Program-made: the position numbers and the translations under genes | NCBI GenBank assembly: GCA_964631745.1 | Contig: CAZVWV010000056.1 | Span: 1-21,993 of the forward strand | Direction of reading: 5' to 3' | Source: CAZVWV01 sp964631745 | GTDB taxonomy: Bacteria; Bdellovibrionota_C; UBA2361; JBGSMV01 | Length of the DNA: 21,993 nucleotides | Shown here: positions 1 to 6,458 of the stretch, in pieces | How the letters are laid out: each line of letters begins with the position of its first letter | Numbering within the stretch: position 1 is the stretch's first letter | The notes under the pieces: model-generated | What the model was told of the DNA's origin: nothing | The model's input: the letters and a program-made list of their open reading frames with translations, nothing else | Databases searched by the model: none

Positions 1-117
1 TTCCCATTTTCTTCGCAGTGGAGCAAGCCTTTCTCACCATCTTGCTACCGCGCAATAATTCGAGACGGCTTCGAAAAATCGAGGTTAAAATCGGATACTT
101 AAGTCGGTTGGCTAAGT
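1..117. other. left-edge stretch, possible gene start running off the window
   Basis: No complete gene is visible here. On the minus strand an ATG at 40..38 opens a frame that stays open to the window edge (13 codons, beginning MVRKACSTAKKMG). The same frame is also open upstream of that ATG, so it could be the 5' end of a gene lying to the left, or simply chance. No good ribosome binding site precedes it. Sequence to the left of the window would decide. Confidence 0.15.
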
Positions 118-240
118 GGCATTGGGCGCGACCCTGGCATGCTTGCCACTGAGATCACGCAGCCCCACCTCCTATAAGACACTTTCCCTCTTAAAAATCC
201 TTCGCAACACCCAGGAATTTCAAGAGGGAAAGTGTTGCGC
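118..240. repeat. long stem-loop repeat, copy A
   Basis: This stretch is closely matched by 3599-3721. The core is a perfect 14-bp inverted repeat (acactttccctctt at 179-192, aagagggaaagtgt at 222-235) around a 29-nt loop. The loop reads almost identically in both copies and includes atccttcgcaacacc. About 60 bp upstream of the stem is also conserved, including cgcgacc, gcttgcca and cacgcagccc. No coding frame is visible. Conservation of the loop as well as the stem argues for a dispersed repeat rather than two independent terminators. Confidence 0.85.
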
Positions 241-560
241 CGAACACGGATAGTCATCCGGGGGTTTGAATAGGCTCACCCAGCCGCGAACGACGAATTA
301 TGCGCATCTTGACCGGTGAGTAACCGCGCTTTCCGTTTGGCGCCAACAGTGATATCAGCTAGTTAGGGAATCATTATAATTATCGGTGCTTTAAATTAGG
401 TGTAGAAAGCAGCAAAAATTAGGAACTCAAATTGCTGTGTTAAACAAACTCAGGTAGTTTGTTTAACACGAATGTCCTTTGAATCGGATAAAGGATAAAC
501 ATCGATCTTCCTATTTATTTTATCTAGAAATTATCCTTCTTTAGGTATGTTTGTGGTAAT
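241..560. other. non-coding spacer with inverted repeats
   Basis: I find no convincing gene. The stretch contains a perfect 14-bp palindrome (listed separately at 437-469) and a second, looser inverted repeat, AAGGATAA at 491-498 with TTATCCTT at 531-538, enclosing an AT-rich loop. The rest is AT-rich, has frequent stops in all frames and shows no recognisable protein remnant. Confidence 0.6.
437..469. repeat. perfect 14-bp inverted repeat
   Basis: The arms gtgttaaacaaact (437-450) and agtttgtttaacac (456-469) are perfect complements around a 5-nt loop, caggt. No T-run follows on the plus strand, so it does not look like a standard intrinsic terminator. It could be an operator, a small RNA stem or the end of a mobile repeat. 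I did not see a second copy in the window. Confidence 0.7.
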
Positions 561-789
561 TGCTCAAAAACCCAGGGCGAAGCAGGGATATTAAGTAGCG
601 CCGACGACTCGTCGGCCGGTGGTTATAGTGGCATTACCGTTTAGGGCGTAGCCACCACCTGCTCGCACCGGCTACTGCCTATCGGCCTAAGAATTTGTGC
701 CGCCCCGTGGCACCGGCCGACGAATCGTCGGCGCTCCATAATATCCGTTCTCTGCGCCGCCTTTGTAATTTACCCGGGGTTTTTGAGCA
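561..789. repeat. compound inverted-repeat element (GCGCCGAC family), complete copy
   Basis: The outer ends are 17-bp inverted repeats matching at 16 positions: tgctcaaaaacccaggg at 561-577 and the complement of tgctcaaaaaccccggg at 773-789. Inside them lies a second 36-bp inverted pair, 586-621 and 711-746, matching at 33 positions. Each 36-bp arm holds its own small palindrome, GCCGACGA n TCGTCGGC. Related copies lie at 13302-13392 and 20747-20903, and the left end recurs at 21944-21993. The right end runs into the 3' end of the adjacent toxin gene and supplies its last codons. No transposase is encoded, so if mobile the element would be non-autonomous. Confidence 0.85.
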
Positions 790-954
790 GCTACTGTTTG
801 TGCGCCATGACGTACGTGCAGGAGAAAGACTTTTTGCCCTTCGATCGAAAAGAGCAAGCGGTATTTCCCGTACAGGAGCTGACTTTTCAAGCCACTTAAA
901 GGCAAACTCAGCCTCCGCGCGAGCTTGGTCGGTGAATTCGACCTTGTATTTCAT
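687..954 (-). pseudogene. ParE/RelE-type toxin, broken by internal deletion and frameshift
   Basis: The first part reads MKYKVEFTDQARAEAEF and continues to FKWLEKS, which is the N-terminal helix region typical of ParE-type toxins. The expected C-terminal half continues in another frame: QLLYGKYRLLFSIEG, then VFLLHVRHGAQ. The two halves overlap around 873-890. About 40-50 residues of the normal middle section (usual length about 95-105 aa) are missing, so the gene looks inactivated by a deletion that also shifted the frame. It starts inside the antitoxin stop (ATGA overlap, 951-954), the usual toxin-antitoxin coupling. The extreme C-terminus is made of sequence from the repeat at 561-789. The family assignment is firm. 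Inactivity is inferred. Confidence 0.8.
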
Positions 955-1244
955 GCGCGTTTTGGGATTTTGTGCTTCTTGCGCATAGCTTCAAAGACTA
1001 CAGCGGCTGGTTTTGTTTTTCCCTGCCGTACTTCTTCGAGACCTTGTCTGATACCGGCGATCGCTTCAAGGCGATCCATATCCTCAAGGAGTTTTTGGTA
1101 AGAGTTGGCATCTTGAACAATAATTTCGGCCTTTCCATTCACAGTCAGCACTTGGGGCCTGCCAGTTTCTTTTAGGCGGTCGATATGAGCTTTTGTGTTG
1201 CGTTGGAACTCAGTAAGAGAATGAATATCGTTAAGATCTATCAT
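951..1244 (-). CDS. Phd/YefM-type antitoxin
   Basis: A 97-aa protein with the Phd/YefM layout: an N-terminal DNA-binding fold (residues about 1-55, with NTKAHIDRLKETGRPQVLTV and an AEIIVQD strand) followed by a charged helix and a lysine-rich tail that would wrap the toxin. In this family the antitoxin neutralises the partner toxin and represses its own promoter. It is the first gene of the module and overlaps the toxin start by 4 nt. Upstream lie a good promoter and a palindrome over the -10 (see 1268-1307). An AGGTG ribosome site precedes the ATG. The antitoxin is intact although its toxin is broken, so it may be a leftover or may act on related toxins elsewhere in the genome (inference). 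Confidence 0.85.
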   Translation of the reverse strand: MIDLNDIHSLTEFQRNTKAHIDRLKETGRPQVLTVNGKAEIIVQDANSYQKLLEDMDRLEAIAGIRQGLEEVRQGKTKPAAVVFEAMRKKHKIPKRA

Positions 1245-1267
1245 AGCACCTTTTAGCAGTAAATTAG

Positions 1268-1307
1268 CTGTTAATTACATGCTAACAGAATATGGCCTAT
1301 TGGTCAA
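1268..1307 (-). promoter_or_regulatory. toxin-antitoxin promoter with overlapping operator palindrome
   Basis: On the minus strand TTGACC (1307-1302) and TAGCAT (1284-1279) are separated by 17 bp, giving a plausible sigma-70 promoter about 35 bp upstream of the antitoxin ATG. The inverted repeat CTGTTA (1268-1273) and TAACAG (1283-1288), with a 9-nt spacer, covers the -10. That placement fits autorepression by the Phd-type antitoxin. The motif match is seen; the function is inferred. Confidence 0.5.
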
Positions 1308-1509
1308 CGTACTTGCTACACGGACAAAGCAGTCAATTAAACCCCAGTATGCACTTTCATTCAGGCAGTAGTTCAGGATAGTCAGGCTTTGGCCGCTGGT
1401 TCCTGCGCGCTGGCTGGCACCATAGGTCATGCCCATGACTGAGCTAAGAACTTAAGCCGAAGTTCGGCAGTTGGTTTTGTTAGCGGCATTACTAATGGAA
1501 CAGTCGCAG
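1308..1509. other. spacer between the toxin-antitoxin module and the TrmB-like gene
   Basis: About 200 bp without a gene. It holds a small palindrome, gtcatg cc catgac, near 1427-1440, directly downstream of the TrmB-like stop codon. No T-run follows on the minus strand, so I do not call a terminator. No protein remnant is recognised. Confidence 0.5.
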
Positions 1510-2280
1510 CTAGCGCACAAATCCCCACAGCATTTGAAAGATAACTCTTTGATTAGCCGCGAATACCGCATCTTTAAGCAGAAAGGCATAATGCGGTTTT
1601 TGCCTGGTCATAATCGTTACAACATACTCGCCCAGAACCCAGATCGTGCTTGAGAATTCAACTCCCGGGGGCAGTTGTTTTATTATGCGCCTAGCTACCT
1701 TACCTCTAAGTTTCTCCTCGATCGTAGAGCGATTTGACAGTAGCCAGATTTTTTCGGCTGATTTGAGTTGAGCCCAATAGTGATCTAGCCAAGTTCGGTA
1801 CTGCCCCACGAATTCAACATCTTGATAGCCCCACCAGGTAAAATCTTCACGAGCGATGCTTTGCTGCCATTCTAGTTCGTAGTCGTAAAGCATGCGTTCC
1901 ACGTTGCGAGGGCCCTCAAAGAATTGAATGCGAGGCACGCTGTAATGCTTCCCGCGAAATAATGGCTGTATCGATTTTGCAAGTTCACGCGCCGCAACTT
2001 CTTTCCTCTCAAATTTTTTCCCAAGCTCTTCTTTTTCCGCTTGCACCATTGACGAAAGAGCTGCCGGGTCATTTATACGATAGAACGTCAGGCCTTGATC
2101 CTGCTCAACAGATACGAGACCGCGCGAGGCCAGAACTTCTAATACCGAGTACACGGTCGATCGCGGCTGTGAGGTTCTCTTTGCGAGCATTGAAATGCTG
2201 CCCTTTCCTATGTCAGCAAGGCCAAGATAGGTCTTAATTTCACTCTCGGTAAATCCTAATTTTTGAAAAAGGGTCAGCAT
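1510..2280 (-). CDS. TrmB-like winged-helix transcriptional regulator
   Basis: A 256-aa protein. Residues about 1-65 form a TrmB-type helix-turn-helix: LGFTESEIKTYLGL, then SISMLAKRTSQPRSTVYSVL as the recognition segment and RGLVSVEQ as the wing. A charged helix follows (about 75-105, EKEELGKKFERKEVAAREL), then a C-terminal sensing domain of about 150 residues starting IQFFEGPRNVERMLYDYE and rich in Trp/Tyr. Archaeal TrmB proteins sense sugars through such a C-terminal domain, and similar two-domain proteins occur sporadically in bacteria. The ligand is unknown here. It is divergent from the orphan binding protein at 2437, which makes that gene the obvious target and suggests it may regulate itself too. 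Start ATG at 2280; no strong ribosome site seen. Confidence 0.75.
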   Translation of the reverse strand: MLTLFQKLGFTESEIKTYLGLADIGKGSISMLAKRTSQPRSTVYSVLEVLASRGLVSVEQDQGLTFYRINDPAALSSMVQAEKEELGKKFERKEVAARELAKSIQPLFRGKHYSVPRIQFFEGPRNVERMLYDYELEWQQSIAREDFTWWGYQDVEFVGQYRTWLDHYWAQLKSAEKIWLLSNRSTIEEKLRGKVARRIIKQLPPGVEFSSTIWVLGEYVVTIMTRQKPHYAFLLKDAVFAANQRVIFQMLWGFVR

Positions 2281-2436
2281 ATTTGCTAATTGTTGCCGAT
2301 AAAGCGGCGGCAGTAAAGATAGCTGATATTATTAACTAAATAGGGGTTATCATCAATCAACGCCGACCAGCTTTTAGACTAGCTCCGGCACTTCTTCATA
2401 ATGATTCCAGCAAGATTTATGACTTTTGGAGAGTTT
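2281..2436. promoter_or_regulatory. divergent intergenic region, TrmB-like gene and binding-protein gene
   Basis: This AT-rich stretch separates two divergent starts and must hold promoters for both. A loose inverted repeat, TGATA (2324-2328) and TATCA (2348-2352), flanks an AT-rich centre and could be an operator, but it is short. No clean -35/-10 pair stands out on either strand. Shine-Dalgarno GGAG at 2428-2431, 5 nt before ATG 2437, decides the binding-protein start. Confidence 0.3.
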
Positions 2437-3549
2437 ATGAAGATGTTTGCCGTAACAGCCACCCTAACTTTTGGCGTTCTTTTAACCTTTTTTGTGATGT
2501 CTAACCGTCATCTTACATCGAAGGTTGAAAGCAACAGGCTTACTATTGGAGCCTTGTTGTGCCTCACCGGGGATTGCGCTGAGTGGGGGAATAATTCGTT
2601 GATGGGCATGCAGCTTGCGGCTGACGAGATTAACGCTGGTGGTGGCGTGCTTGGCCATCAAATTGAAATTGTTGCACAGGACTCTAAGGAGGCAAGTGGA
2701 GGTAGCAATTCAGTCACTGCCTATCGCCAACTTATGCTAAATACTTCGATTAATTTCGTAGTGGGCCCCACATGGACTGCAGGTGGGCTGCCGCTCGCCC
2801 CGATCGCAGCCAAAAATATGGATTCTATTATAATCTCTCCCTCGTTGGGAGTTTCTCAATTTAATGAGACTGCGCCAAACATATTCAATATCTGGCCGCA
2901 TGATTCAAAAGCCACTACGGGGCTGGCCCGCTTTGCGCACGCCCGCGGTTATAAACGTGTGGCGATACTTAGCGGTAATGACGCATGGGTTACTGTTCAG
3001 GGCGATACCTTCGAGAAAGAGTTCAAGCGCCTAGGCGGCGAGATTACAATTAAGGTGCAGGTCAATCCCGGCACACGAGACGTCCGCACGGAGGCACTGA
3101 AAATCAGCCGCACGACTCCGGATGCCGTTTTTTATGCCGACACTTATAATATGGCCAGTGTGGCACGTGAACTAAAGATCTTGCAGTACGCTGGCGCGCA
3201 ACTGTCGATCTTGATGGATGATACGCGTTTGCGTGAAGCGCAAGGTGCGCTAGAACGTACTTTTTTTGCGATGTATCCGGAAGTAAGCGCAGATTTTCAG
3301 CGCCGATTCCAGATGCGCTACGCAATGGCGCCAGGTATTGCTGCGGACACTGGCTACGATGCTGTGAAACTTTACGCGGCGGCAATATCAAAGGCTAAGA
3401 GCTTTGATGCCCGCGTGGTGGGACCGGTGCTTCTTGATATGAAGCTTGAGGGCGCGTCCGGTGAAATTAAGTTTGATGATTTTGGTGGGGTGGAACGGAC
3501 GCCTAAATTTTATCAGGTGAATAATGGCGCTTACTTGAAGTTAGAGTAG
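2437..3549 (+). CDS. orphan periplasmic-binding protein, branched-chain amino-acid (type 1) family
   Basis: A 370-aa protein from the ATG at 2437, which has a ribosome site GGAGAG just upstream. The ATG at 2401 is in frame but has none. A hydrophobic N-terminus (about residues 4-22, ending MSNRH) acts as a signal or membrane anchor; no lipobox cysteine is seen. The mature part shows the LivK/type-1 fold: LTIGALLCLTGDCAEWGNNS, GMQLAADEINAGGGVLG, IEIVAQDSKE, then FVVGPTWTAGG and IIISPSLGVSQF in the first lobe, and VAILSGNDAWV and PDAVFYADTYN further on. No permease or ATPase gene lies beside it, so it may feed a transporter encoded elsewhere or act as a sensor. The divergent TrmB-like gene is its likely regulator. 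The stem-loop repeat starting at 3599 follows closely. Family assignment is good; the ligand is unknown. Confidence 0.8.
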   Translation: MKMFAVTATLTFGVLLTFFVMSNRHLTSKVESNRLTIGALLCLTGDCAEWGNNSLMGMQLAADEINAGGGVLGHQIEIVAQDSKEASGGSNSVTAYRQLMLNTSINFVVGPTWTAGGLPLAPIAAKNMDSIIISPSLGVSQFNETAPNIFNIWPHDSKATTGLARFAHARGYKRVAILSGNDAWVTVQGDTFEKEFKRLGGEITIKVQVNPGTRDVRTEALKISRTTPDAVFYADTYNMASVARELKILQYAGAQLSILMDDTRLREAQGALERTFFAMYPEVSADFQRRFQMRYAMAPGIAADTGYDAVKLYAAAISKAKSFDARVVGPVLLDMKLEGASGEIKFDDFGGVERTPKFYQVNNGAYLKLE

Positions 3550-3598
3550 GGGGACGGTGCCGCTGAGCGTTCGGGAAGTAGGGCTTTATGCACACGTC

Positions 3599-3721
3599 GC
3601 GGCGCTGGCGCGACCGCGGCTTGCTTGCCACCGCGAACACGCAGCCCGACCTCCTAAAACACTTTCCCTCTTAAAAATCCTTCGCAACACCTAGGAATTT
3701 AAAGAGGGAAAGTGTTGGACC
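3599..3721. repeat. long stem-loop repeat, copy B
   Basis: Second copy of the repeat at 118-240. The stem is a perfect 15-bp inverted repeat (3658-3672 and 3702-3716) around a 29-nt loop differing from copy A at only a few positions. It lies between the convergent ends of the binding-protein gene (3549) and phoU (3739), so it could also serve as a two-way transcription stop. Neither side has a strong T-run. Confidence 0.85.
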
Positions 3722-3738
3722 GATCACTGACAGTTGCC

Positions 3739-4395
3739 CTAAACCGATCTGCGATGGCGCACGATCTCGCCTTTGTTCAGATAAATCACATCTTCGGCGA
3801 TATTAGTAGCGTGATCGGCGATGCGCTCGACATTGCGGGCTGTATTGAGTAGCGAGACTAGGTCACTAACCTGGGAGTGCGGCTGGTCGAGTAGAGCGAT
3901 GATGATCTGATGCATTTGGCGATTTAGCTGATCTACTTCGGCGTCGGCTTTGCAAACGCTCTGACTTAGGACTACGTCACCGTTTACAACTGCCTGCAAG
4001 CAATCTCGCAGCATTCCCATGGCTTTCTCTGCCATGTTTTCTAGTAGTTGTAGCGGCTCTTGCGCCAGCGGTTGGGCCGAGACATGTCGCACGCGGTGGG
4101 CTATGTTGACTGCCAGGTCGCCGATCCGTTCTAGATCGTTATTAATTTTTAAAATCGAGACTATATATCTGAGATCAACCGCCACGGGTTGATAAAGCGC
4201 CAGCACCTTAAGGCACTCCTCTTCGATCTCAACTTCCGTTGCGTCAATTTCATCGTCTACTGTAGTGATGCTGTTGGCGGTCACTTGATCTCGCGAGAGG
4301 TAAGCTTTGATGGCTTTGTAAAAACTCTCCTCTACTAAGCTACTAAGCGAGAGCAATTTACGCTTTAATTTTTCTATCTCTAAATCGAGCCGCAT
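3739..4395 (-). CDS. phoU: phosphate-transport regulator PhoU
   Basis: A 218-aa protein, the usual length for PhoU, made of two similar three-helix halves. The hallmark segments are visible in both: DLRYIVSILKINNDLERIGD followed by LAVNIAHRV in the first, and NTARNVERIADHATNIAEDV in the second. In known systems PhoU links the Pst transporter to the PhoR kinase, holding the Pho response off when phosphate is plentiful, and binds metal through the acidic (E/D)xxxD motifs. It follows pstB by 2 bp on the same strand, so the two are surely co-transcribed. Start ATG at 4395. The gene ends just before the stem-loop repeat at 3599-3721. Confidence 0.95.
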   Translation of the reverse strand: MRLDLEIEKLKRKLLSLSSLVEESFYKAIKAYLSRDQVTANSITTVDDEIDATEVEIEEECLKVLALYQPVAVDLRYIVSILKINNDLERIGDLAVNIAHRVRHVSAQPLAQEPLQLLENMAEKAMGMLRDCLQAVVNGDVVLSQSVCKADAEVDQLNRQMHQIIIALLDQPHSQVSDLVSLLNTARNVERIADHATNIAEDVIYLNKGEIVRHRRSV

Positions 4396-4397
4396 CT

Positions 4398-5225
4398 CTA
4401 TCCGAACCTCCCTGTTATATAGTCTTCGGTCTGCTTCTCGCGCGGTTTGGTAAACAGCGCCGAGGTCTCGCCGATCTCGATTAGACGCCCTTCGTAAAAG
4501 AAGGCAGTAATATCAGAAACTCGGCTGGCCTGCTGCATATTATGCGTGACGATAATGATAGTATAATTAGCTTTGAGTTGCTTAATCAGCTCTTCAATCT
4601 TAGCAGTAGAACGGGGATCGAGTGCCGAAGCAGGCTCATCCATCAGCAAGACCTGAGGGTCGACAGCAAGCGCGCGCGCGATGCAGAGGCGTTGTTGCTG
4701 CCCGCCGGATAGCTCCAAGCCGCTCGAATTTAATCTATCTTTGACTTCGTGCCAGAGGTCCGCCTGCTTTAAACTTCTCTCCACGATTGGGTCTAACTCA
4801 GCGCGAGCTTTAATGCCGTGGATGCGGGGTCCAAATGCTATATTGTCATAGATCGATTTTGGAAAGGGGTTGGACTTTTGAAAGACCATGCCTACTTTTT
4901 TTCGTAGGGCTCCCACGTTAATTTCTGGTCGATATATGTCCTCGCCGTCAACTAGCACCCGTCCGGCAATGCGAGTTCCGTCGATTGTGTCGTTCATGCG
5001 GTTGAGTGTGCGAAGAAAGGTGGACTTTCCGCAACCGGAAGGACCGATAAGACCGAGGACTTGGTGGCGGGGTATCTCAATCGAGATATCAAAGAGGGCC
5101 TGACGCTCGCCGTAAAAAAAGTTAACTCGCTCTACAGAAACCACTGAATCCTCAGCTTGTCTCGCATGCGCTTTTGAATTGGTATCCGCTAAGTTTTCCA
5201 TTGAGACGGCGAAAGGTAACACCAT
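4398..5225 (-). CDS. pstB: phosphate ABC transporter ATPase PstB
   Basis: A 275-aa ABC ATPase. Residue positions: Walker A GPSGCGKST at 61-69, Q-loop Q116 in VFQKSNPFP, signature LSGGQQQR at 172-179, Walker B VLLMDEP at 192-198, switch His228 in THNM. NRMNDTI and the RVSD..AFFYEGRLIEIG ending are typical of PstB. It powers phosphate import through PstC/PstA. The start is uncertain: ATG 5225 or the in-frame ATG at 5201 (MENLADT), neither with a clear ribosome site; the shorter form would match usual PstB length better. Unlike the common pstSCAB-phoU order, pstB lies with phoU on the minus strand, divergent from pstSCA. It shares the 5226-5433 promoter region with pstS. Confidence 0.95.
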   Translation of the reverse strand: MVLPFAVSMENLADTNSKAHARQAEDSVVSVERVNFFYGERQALFDISIEIPRHQVLGLIGPSGCGKSTFLRTLNRMNDTIDGTRIAGRVLVDGEDIYRPEINVGALRKKVGMVFQKSNPFPKSIYDNIAFGPRIHGIKARAELDPIVERSLKQADLWHEVKDRLNSSGLELSGGQQQRLCIARALAVDPQVLLMDEPASALDPRSTAKIEELIKQLKANYTIIIVTHNMQQASRVSDITAFFYEGRLIEIGETSALFTKPREKQTEDYITGRFG

Positions 5226-5316
5226 GGCAGAGGTTTACAGTGAATTCGTTCAGAAGTCCAGCCGCAATAGAGCGCTGAATATTGCTGGCAATTGGCCAAG
5301 AGTTTAGGTAAAAGAG

Positions 5317-5342
5317 CTGTAAAGGCTAACAGACTTCTAACA
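5317..5342 (+). promoter_or_regulatory. candidate PhoB box between pstB and pstS
   Basis: The direct repeat CTAACA (5326-5331) and CTAACA (5337-5342) has an 11-bp period, the spacing of PhoB/PhoP half-sites in known Pho boxes. CTGTAA at 5317-5322 may be a further degenerate half-site, though at 9 bp. A possible -10, TACAGT, lies at 5365-5370. The site is in the shared intergenic region, so it could control both pstS-pstC-pstA and pstB-phoU. Repeats at this spacing recur upstream of phoB and PBP1A (10463-10524). Binding is inferred. Confidence 0.5.
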
Positions 5343-5433
5343 CGGCTTTGGGATGCAGTTGGGGTACAGTTCCTTCAGAAAACTTACTTCTCAGCTGCTA
5401 CTACTACTATTATTAATTTTGGAGGATTTTTAG

Positions 5434-6453
5434 ATGCGTTTAAAGTTTAATTTTACTCTTTTCTTTGCCGCGTTGCTTGGAGCAGCCCTGCTGGAGCACA
5501 AGGCTTACGGCGATCAACAGATCTCAATAGATGGTTCCAGCACTGTTTACCCCATTACCGAGGCGGTGGCTGAAGAGTTTCGAACTGATCATTCCCAAAT
5601 CAAAGTTACAGTGGGAATCTCCGGAACCGGCGGTGGCTTTAAGAAATTTATACGAGGCGAAACCGATATCTCCGATGCTTCAAGACCAATTTTGAAAGCG
5701 GAGTTAGACCAAGCCGTGGCCAACGGGATTCAATTCATAGAGATTCCGATCGCCTATGACGCCCTAACCGTGTTGGTCAACACCAAGAATGATTGGGTGG
5801 ACTATCTTACTGTGGCTGAACTGAAGATGATTTGGGAACCAACCGCGCAAGGTAAGGTTACAAAGTGGAATCAGATTCGCTCCACTTGGCCCGATCAAAC
5901 CATTAAGCTTTACGGGCCCGGCGCCGACTCAGGCACCTTCGATTATTTTACTGAAGCCGTGGTGGGAAAGGCCAAGGCCAGTCGTGGTGACTATACAGCT
6001 AGCGAAGATGATAATGTATTAGTGCGCGGAATCGAAGCTGACAAGTTTGCCTTAGGATATTTTGGATATGCCTACTATGCCGAGAACAAGAGCGCACTAA
6101 AGGCCGTGCCAATTGTGCCTCAGTCTAAAGCAGCGGCTCTTGCTAATGCTGTCATGCCCAGCGCTGAAACGGTGGCCAACAGCACTTACCATCCTTTGGC
6201 GAGACCAATCTTTATTTACGTAAACTCCGCCTCGCTTAAGAGAAACGAAGTGCGAGATTTTGTAAACTTCTATCTTAAGAACGCGCCTACTCTCGTGAGC
6301 GAAGTGAAATATGTGCCACTTCCGAGCTTTGCATATGATATCGCACAGGTTAGAGTCAATGACGGTAAGGTCGGAACGGCCTTTGCCGGGCACTCCGACG
6401 TGGTCGCATCGATAGATGAGATTTTGAAGCGTGAATTGAAGATGGGGGCTTAG
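5434..6453 (+). CDS. pstS: periplasmic phosphate-binding protein PstS
   Basis: A 339-aa protein with a signal peptide (residues 1 to about 26, hydrophobic LFFAALLGAALL, cleavage likely after AYG). Phosphate-binding segments are clear: DGSSTVYPITEAVAEEF (33-49), SGTGGGFKKF (63-72) with ETDISDASRP, and GPGADSGTFDYF (161-172). It captures phosphate in the periplasm and delivers it to PstC/PstA. A strong ribosome site, GGAGG at 5421-5425, lies 8 nt before the ATG, in keeping with high expression of a binding protein. It is the first gene of pstS-pstC-pstA and lies downstream of the candidate PhoB box. The next gene begins 5 nt after its stop. Confidence 0.96.
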   Translation: MRLKFNFTLFFAALLGAALLEHKAYGDQQISIDGSSTVYPITEAVAEEFRTDHSQIKVTVGISGTGGGFKKFIRGETDISDASRPILKAELDQAVANGIQFIEIPIAYDALTVLVNTKNDWVDYLTVAELKMIWEPTAQGKVTKWNQIRSTWPDQTIKLYGPGADSGTFDYFTEAVVGKAKASRGDYTASEDDNVLVRGIEADKFALGYFGYAYYAENKSALKAVPIVPQSKAAALANAVMPSAETVANSTYHPLARPIFIYVNSASLKRNEVRDFVNFYLKNAPTLVSEVKYVPLPSFAYDIAQVRVNDGKVGTAFAGHSDVVASIDEILKRELKMGA

Positions 6454-6458
6454 GCGCA

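Noticed and set aside
179..235. Stem-loop at 179-235 as a plain intrinsic terminator
   Set aside because: The loop is 29 nt, no T-run follows, and the loop sequence is conserved in the second copy, which fits a repeat better.
296..330. Short frame MRILTGE resembling the start of a tryptophanyl-tRNA synthetase
   Set aside because: Only seven codons before a stop and no further similarity; chance.
561..1307. Toxin-antitoxin genes next to palindromic repeats, resembling an integron cassette with attC sites
   Set aside because: The repeats lack the GTTRRRY/RYYYAAC core pair, are not placed once per cassette, and no integrase is present.
3104..3391. Opposite-strand and alternative-frame reading frames inside the large genes (for example at 3104-3391, 9984-10307, 17996-18355)
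   Set aside because: Each lies inside a well-supported gene, has no recognisable motif and no ribosome site; they are frame shadows.
5396..5416. CTA trinucleotide run before pstS as a phase-variable tract
   Set aside because: Only about four units, imperfect, and AT-rich leaders often contain such runs.
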